NCBI RefSeq assembly: GCF_002216775.1
Contig: NZ_CP022315.1
Coordinates: forward strand, 2,790,001 to 2,854,000
Direction: 5' to 3'
DNA from: Virgibacillus phasianinus
GTDB taxonomy: Bacteria; Bacillota; Bacilli; Bacillales; Amphibacillaceae
Length of the DNA: 64,000 bases
Positions 61,171 through 64,000 of this stretch are shown piece by piece. The first letter of the stretch is position 1. Each line of letters starts with the position of its first letter. The position numbers and the translations under genes are program-made. The notes under the pieces were generated by a model. The model did not search any database. It saw only the letters and a list, made by a program, of their open reading frames with translations, and had not been told where the DNA came from.

Positions 61171-61202
61171 AAATGTATAAATGAATGTGTGATTGTGCCT
61201 GA

Positions 61203-61919
61203 TTAACCTTTCCTTCTCTTTGGATTTTCTTGTTTAAAGTACTCATGAAACACCTTCATCAACGCTCGTTTTTCAATTCGTGACACATAACTTCTGGATA
61301 TATTTAACTTTTTTGCTATTTCGCGTTGTGTCATTTCTTGATAATTGTTTAAACCATAGCGAAATATAATTACTTCCCTTTCTCTTTCGTCTAGGATTGA
61401 AAAGTATTTCTTCATTTTGTCAAGTTCCATATGTAATTGAATGTACTCAATTACATCCTCCGACTCCGCCTCTAGAATGTCGATTAGGCTTATTTCATTC
61501 CCTTCTTTATCTTGCCCAATGGGATCATGTAAAGAAACATCCTTCTTAACTTTCTTCAAGGCCCTTAAGTGCATAAGAATTTCATTTTCGATACAACGAG
61601 CTGCATAGGTAGCTAATTTAGTTCCTTTATCTGGTGAAAAGCTCTCAATTCCCTTAATTAGCCCGATTGTTCCGATTGAAATTAAATCCTCCATATCCTC
61701 ACCGGTATTTTCAAACTTTTTTACGATGTGTGCAACTAGCCGAAGATTATGTTCGATAAGTTTGTTCCTTGCATTCTCATCCCCATTCTGCATTTCTTTT
61801 ATATATTTGGCTTCTTCATCAGGTGGAAGGGGTTGAGGAAAGGCGTGGTTTTTTACGTAAGATACAAAAAAGAGGGTTTCTTTTATTAGTAAGGCAAGAA
61901 CGCTTAAAATACTCGACAA
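61203..61919 (-). CDS. sigK: RNA polymerase sporulation sigma factor SigK, uninterrupted
   Basis: Sigma-K drives late mother-cell genes in spore coat formation. The frame has no skin-type insertion. I start at TTG 61919, eight bases after AGGAGG; the GTG at 61928 overlaps that site. From this TTG a 20-residue hydrophobic pro-sequence precedes [11 protein letters not shown], matching the B. subtilis cleavage point between Ser20 and Tyr21. Region 2 ([34 protein letters not shown]) and region 4 ([18 protein letters not shown]) are well conserved. Protein: 238 aa. Spo IVFA/FB for processing are at 12.8-14.5 kb. Confidence 0.96.
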   Translation of the reverse strand: MSSILSVLALLIKETLFFVSYVKNHAFPQPLPPDEEAKYIKEMQNGDENARNKLIEHNLRLVAHIVKKFENTGEDMEDLISIGTIGLIKGIESFSPDKGTKLATYAARCIENEILMHLRALKKVKKDVSLHDPIGQDKEGNEISLIDILEAESEDVIEYIQLHMELDKMKKYFSILDEREREVIIFRYGLNNYQEMTQREIAKKLNISRSYVSRIEKRALMKVFHEYFKQENPKRRKG

Positions 61920-62014
61920 ATTATACACCTCCTGAAGTTTCCGCTAGGCATTGGCCCATAATTCATCTATATGACCAAGAAGGTGTATTTGTGTATGTCC
62001 TAATTAATTACATT

Positions 62015-62048
62015 AAAAAAAGTGACCCCGCATGTATCAAGGTCACGT
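62015..62048 (-). terminator. Terminator of the mnh operon
   Basis: On the minus strand GTGACC pairs with GGGTCAC around a loop and is followed by seven T. The 5' arm starts next to the mnhG stop. Confidence 0.82.
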
Positions 62049-62429
62049 TTCACCATTGTTTTGTTTTTTTCTTTTTTTAATCGTTTCTTCAAGCTCATCT
62101 GTACGCTCATATATTACAGGTTTAACCCCATTCCGGTGTGCTGCACGGGAAATCATATGCCCTGATACAGGTGCGGTTAATAAAGTGAATACAATGGCCA
62201 GCAGAAGTTTACCGCTAACTATAGATTCAGATGCATATAAAAATAGAAACGCACCAATCAATATTCCTGCAATCCCCAAAGTTGAAGCTTTAGTAGCTGC
62301 ATGCAGCCTAGTATAAATATCGGGAAATCGGACAATCCCTATCGCACTGGATAGAAGAAAGAATGTCCCCGATAAAATAAAAAAGGAGGTAAGGAAAAAT
62401 AGGATGATTCTACTCCATGTCTCGATCAA
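62043..62429 (-). CDS. mnhG: Na+/H+ antiporter subunit G
   Basis: MnhG/MrpG is a small membrane subunit of the multi-subunit cation/proton antiporter. The 128-residue protein has three membrane segments, the motif GIVRFPDIYTRLHAATKASTLG, and a charged tail. I choose TTG at 62429, since AAAAGGG lies eight bases upstream. It overlaps the end of mnhF. Order E-F-G matches the usual mrp operon. Confidence 0.93.
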   Translation of the reverse strand: MIETWSRIILFFLTSFFILSGTFFLLSSAIGIVRFPDIYTRLHAATKASTLGIAGILIGAFLFLYASESIVSGKLLLAIVFTLLTAPVSGHMISRAAHRNGVKPVIYERTDELEETIKKRKKQNNGET

Positions 62430-62721
62430 TGATAACACCCTTTTCAAGAAATTTTGCAATTGCCAGCGTACCAATAAATAAAAGAATTCCGATTAGCAGA
62501 ATAACATCATTAAAATTGGTAGAAGCGAGAACGATGGCCAACAGTGCAGCAAGTCCCATTAACCCCATGCCAATTGTATCGAGTGCAACGGCACGATCAG
62601 CATTTGAAGGACCGACGATAATACGATATAAGAGTAAAACAAGAGAAATAGAAATTCCAACTACCGATATTTTTGTTGCGATATCCAAGATTTGTTTCGA
62701 GAGTTCCAAAAGTTCATTCAT
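62410..62721 (-). CDS. mnhF: Na+/H+ antiporter subunit F
   Basis: This 103-residue protein has three membrane segments and the MrpF motif RIIVGPSNADRAVALDTIG. GGAGGTTACACG precedes the ATG. It overlaps mnhE by four bases and mnhG at the other end. Confidence 0.94.
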   Translation of the reverse strand: MNELLELSKQILDIATKISVVGISISLVLLLYRIIVGPSNADRAVALDTIGMGLMGLAALLAIVLASTNFNDVILLIGILLFIGTLAIAKFLEKGVIIDRDME

Positions 62722-63194
62722 CGTGTAACCTCCATTATTGCTTTTTCAAAGGAATCTTTGATTTCAGCAATCGATTCATCAATATCATCTATATCCATCG
62801 CATGTATATAAAGATGTGTATTGTCCTCCGATATAGCAATTGTTAGTGTTCCAGGAGTTAGTGTAATTAAATTTGCCAGTAAAGTAATTTCCCAATTACT
62901 TCTCAATTCTGTAGGCAATGCAAAAATGCCAGGTTCAATATCAAGCTTGGGTTTGTAGACCAATTTAATAATATCCAGGTTTGCGGTAATTAATTCTTTG
63001 ATAAACAATAAAATAAGTTTAATTATTTTAAAGAATCGTTTTAAGTAAAATTCATCTGGAACAAACCGGTTAAGTAATAATAACAGGATTATTCCAAGTA
63101 TAAAGCCACCAATAAAGCTAGGGAACGTATATGTTTCTTTTAAGAACATCCACATTACAGCAATGATCACATTGATAACAATCTGAAATGTCAT
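62718..63194 (-). CDS. mnhE: Na+/H+ antiporter subunit E
   Basis: This 158-residue protein has membrane segments near the start (about 2-45 and 55-78) and a soluble C-terminal half with LITLTPGTLTIAISEDNTHLYIHAMD, typical of MrpE. The ATG at 63194 follows AAGGAG with nine bases between. Confidence 0.94.
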   Translation of the reverse strand: MTFQIVINVIIAVMWMFLKETYTFPSFIGGFILGIILLLLLNRFVPDEFYLKRFFKIIKLILLFIKELITANLDIIKLVYKPKLDIEPGIFALPTELRSNWEITLLANLITLTPGTLTIAISEDNTHLYIHAMDIDDIDESIAEIKDSFEKAIMEVTR

Positions 63195-63200
63195 AATCAA

Positions 63201-64000
63201 TTACTCCTTTAATACGGCATCAATATATACCTCTGGATCGAGTAAGTACGTTGAGATACCTTCGATTGTTGGATAAAAGAACTCTGCACCGATACCCAAA
63301 ATGACAGAAAAAGTTAATAAGAAAATAATTGGGCCGATTAATCCTTTTGTTGATTTTTTCTCCGTTTCATACTTTGAATTTTTCTCGCCCCAGAAACCTT
63401 TGATAAAAATTTTCATAACGGAATACAAAATTAGTAAACTGGATGCTAATGCAATGATCGTAATGGCAATTTCACCGTTAGCTAATGTCCCTTTCAACAG
63501 TAGAAGTTTTGCAATAAAACCACTAAATGGGGGAATACCAGCAAGAATGAACGCTGAAACAAATAATAACCAGCCAAGCACGGGATAGTAGTGGATGAGC
63601 CCGCCCATTTTTCGTAAATCTGATGTTCCGGCTACATATGCGACTACCCCAACTATGAGAAATAACACGGCCTTGATTATCATATCATGTACAAGGTAAT
63701 AGACGGCACCACTTACGGCATCCTGTTCAAATACACCAATTCCCATGATGATAAAGCCAATAGCTGGGATGATATTATAGGCTATAATAAGTTTGACATT
63801 ATTTGTTGAAAAGGCACCTAATATCCCAAATATCATTGAAAGACCTGCTATCCAGATAAACATTTGATGGGTCATATCGAGCTTGTAAATAAATATCAGT
63901 GAAAAAACACGGATGATTGAATAAATCCCAACTTTCGTCAAAAGCGCCCCAAATAAAGCTGAAATTACAGGATTTGGAACAATGTATGACTTTGGCATCC
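63201..64000 (-). CDS. mnhD: Na+/H+ antiporter subunit D, partial (N-terminus beyond window)
   Basis: The visible 266 residues are the C-terminal half of a proton-translocating subunit related to NuoM/NuoN. They contain ALFGALLTKVGIYSIIR, AYNIIPAIGFI and LAGIPPFSGFIAKLLLL, with a conserved Lys and Pro-rich loop. The family is about 490 residues, so the remaining part lies beyond base 64000. The reading frame is open to the edge. Mrp antiporters support growth at high Na+ or high pH. Confidence 0.94.
   Translation of the reverse strand, partial: MPKSYIVPNPVISALFGALLTKVGIYSIIRVFSLIFIYKLDMTHQMFIWIAGLSMIFGILGAFSTNNVKLIIAYNIIPAIGFIIMGIGVFEQDAVSGAVYYLVHDMIIKAVLFLIVGVVAYVAGTSDLRKMGGLIHYYPVLGWLLFVSAFILAGIPPFSGFIAKLLLLKGTLANGEIAITIIALASSLLILYSVMKIFIKGFWGEKNSKYETEKKSTKGLIGPIIFLLTFSVILGIGAEFFYPTIEGISTYLLDPEVYIDAVLKE

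Overview
This window is a stretch of core chromosome from an AT-rich, endospore-forming member of the Bacillaceae. Gene order closely follows the Bacillus subtilis valS to mtnN region, and sporulation genes are spread through it: spoIIB, spoIVFA, spoIVFB, spo0B, safA, spoVB, an rsfA-like gene and sigK. The gene mix and an mrp/mnh Na+/H+ antiporter operon at the right end suggest a salt- or alkali-tolerant lineage of the Oceanobacillus/Virgibacillus type. That placement is an inference. I see no prophage, insertion sequence, CRISPR array, tRNA or rRNA gene.

Layout. 1-3.4 kb: the end of an unrecognised gene, a small antisense membrane protein, and a T-box-controlled valS. 3.4-5.2 kb: two tandem ATP-grasp ligase genes on the minus strand. 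5.2-14.5 kb: folC, spoIIB, radC, the shape and division cluster mreBCD-minCD, and the spoIVFA-spoIVFB protease module. 14.5-17.6 kb: rplU with its leader, the prp protease gene, rpmA, spo0B and obg; obg carries a one-base frameshift. 17.6-25.5 kb: safA (also frameshifted near its end), nadE, a spore lipoprotein, yebC, ruvAB, a small DUF2905 gene, queA, tgt and yajC. 25.6-30.4 kb: minus-strand yrzE-like and spoVB genes, then comN and secDF. 30.7-37.1 kb: a lapA-like gene, recJ, apt, relA and dtd, interspersed with dispersed repeats. 37.1-42.3 kb: a wall amidase, a 57-codon HTH gene, T-box-controlled hisS-aspS and 6S RNA. 42.4-51.8 kb: rsfA-like, rarA, cymR, iscS-type desulfurase, mnmA, a TPR gene, recD2, a zinc-ribbon gene and an AI-2E family transporter. 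51.8-61.1 kb: T-box alaS, ireB, ruvX, yrzB, mltG, trmR, udk, greA, yrrS and mtnN. 61.2-64 kb: an uninterrupted sigK, then mnhG, F, E and a partial D.

How the parts fit. Three aminoacyl-tRNA synthetase units each have a T-box leader. Pro-sigma-K and its processing protease SpoIVFB with regulator SpoIVFA are all present, and the sigma-K pro-sequence is exactly 20 residues when read from a TTG start. L27 carries an N-terminal extension, and its processing protease Prp is encoded next door between rplU and rpmA. A cysteine desulfurase sits beside mnmA, its usual sulfur acceptor, and cymR lies just upstream.

The main oddities are two one-base frameshifts at G or C homopolymers (obg, safA), the paired ATP-grasp genes with a diverged metal-binding motif in one copy, and two families of palindromic repeats that repeatedly abut stop codons. 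I found no clear case for a wholly new multi-gene system here.
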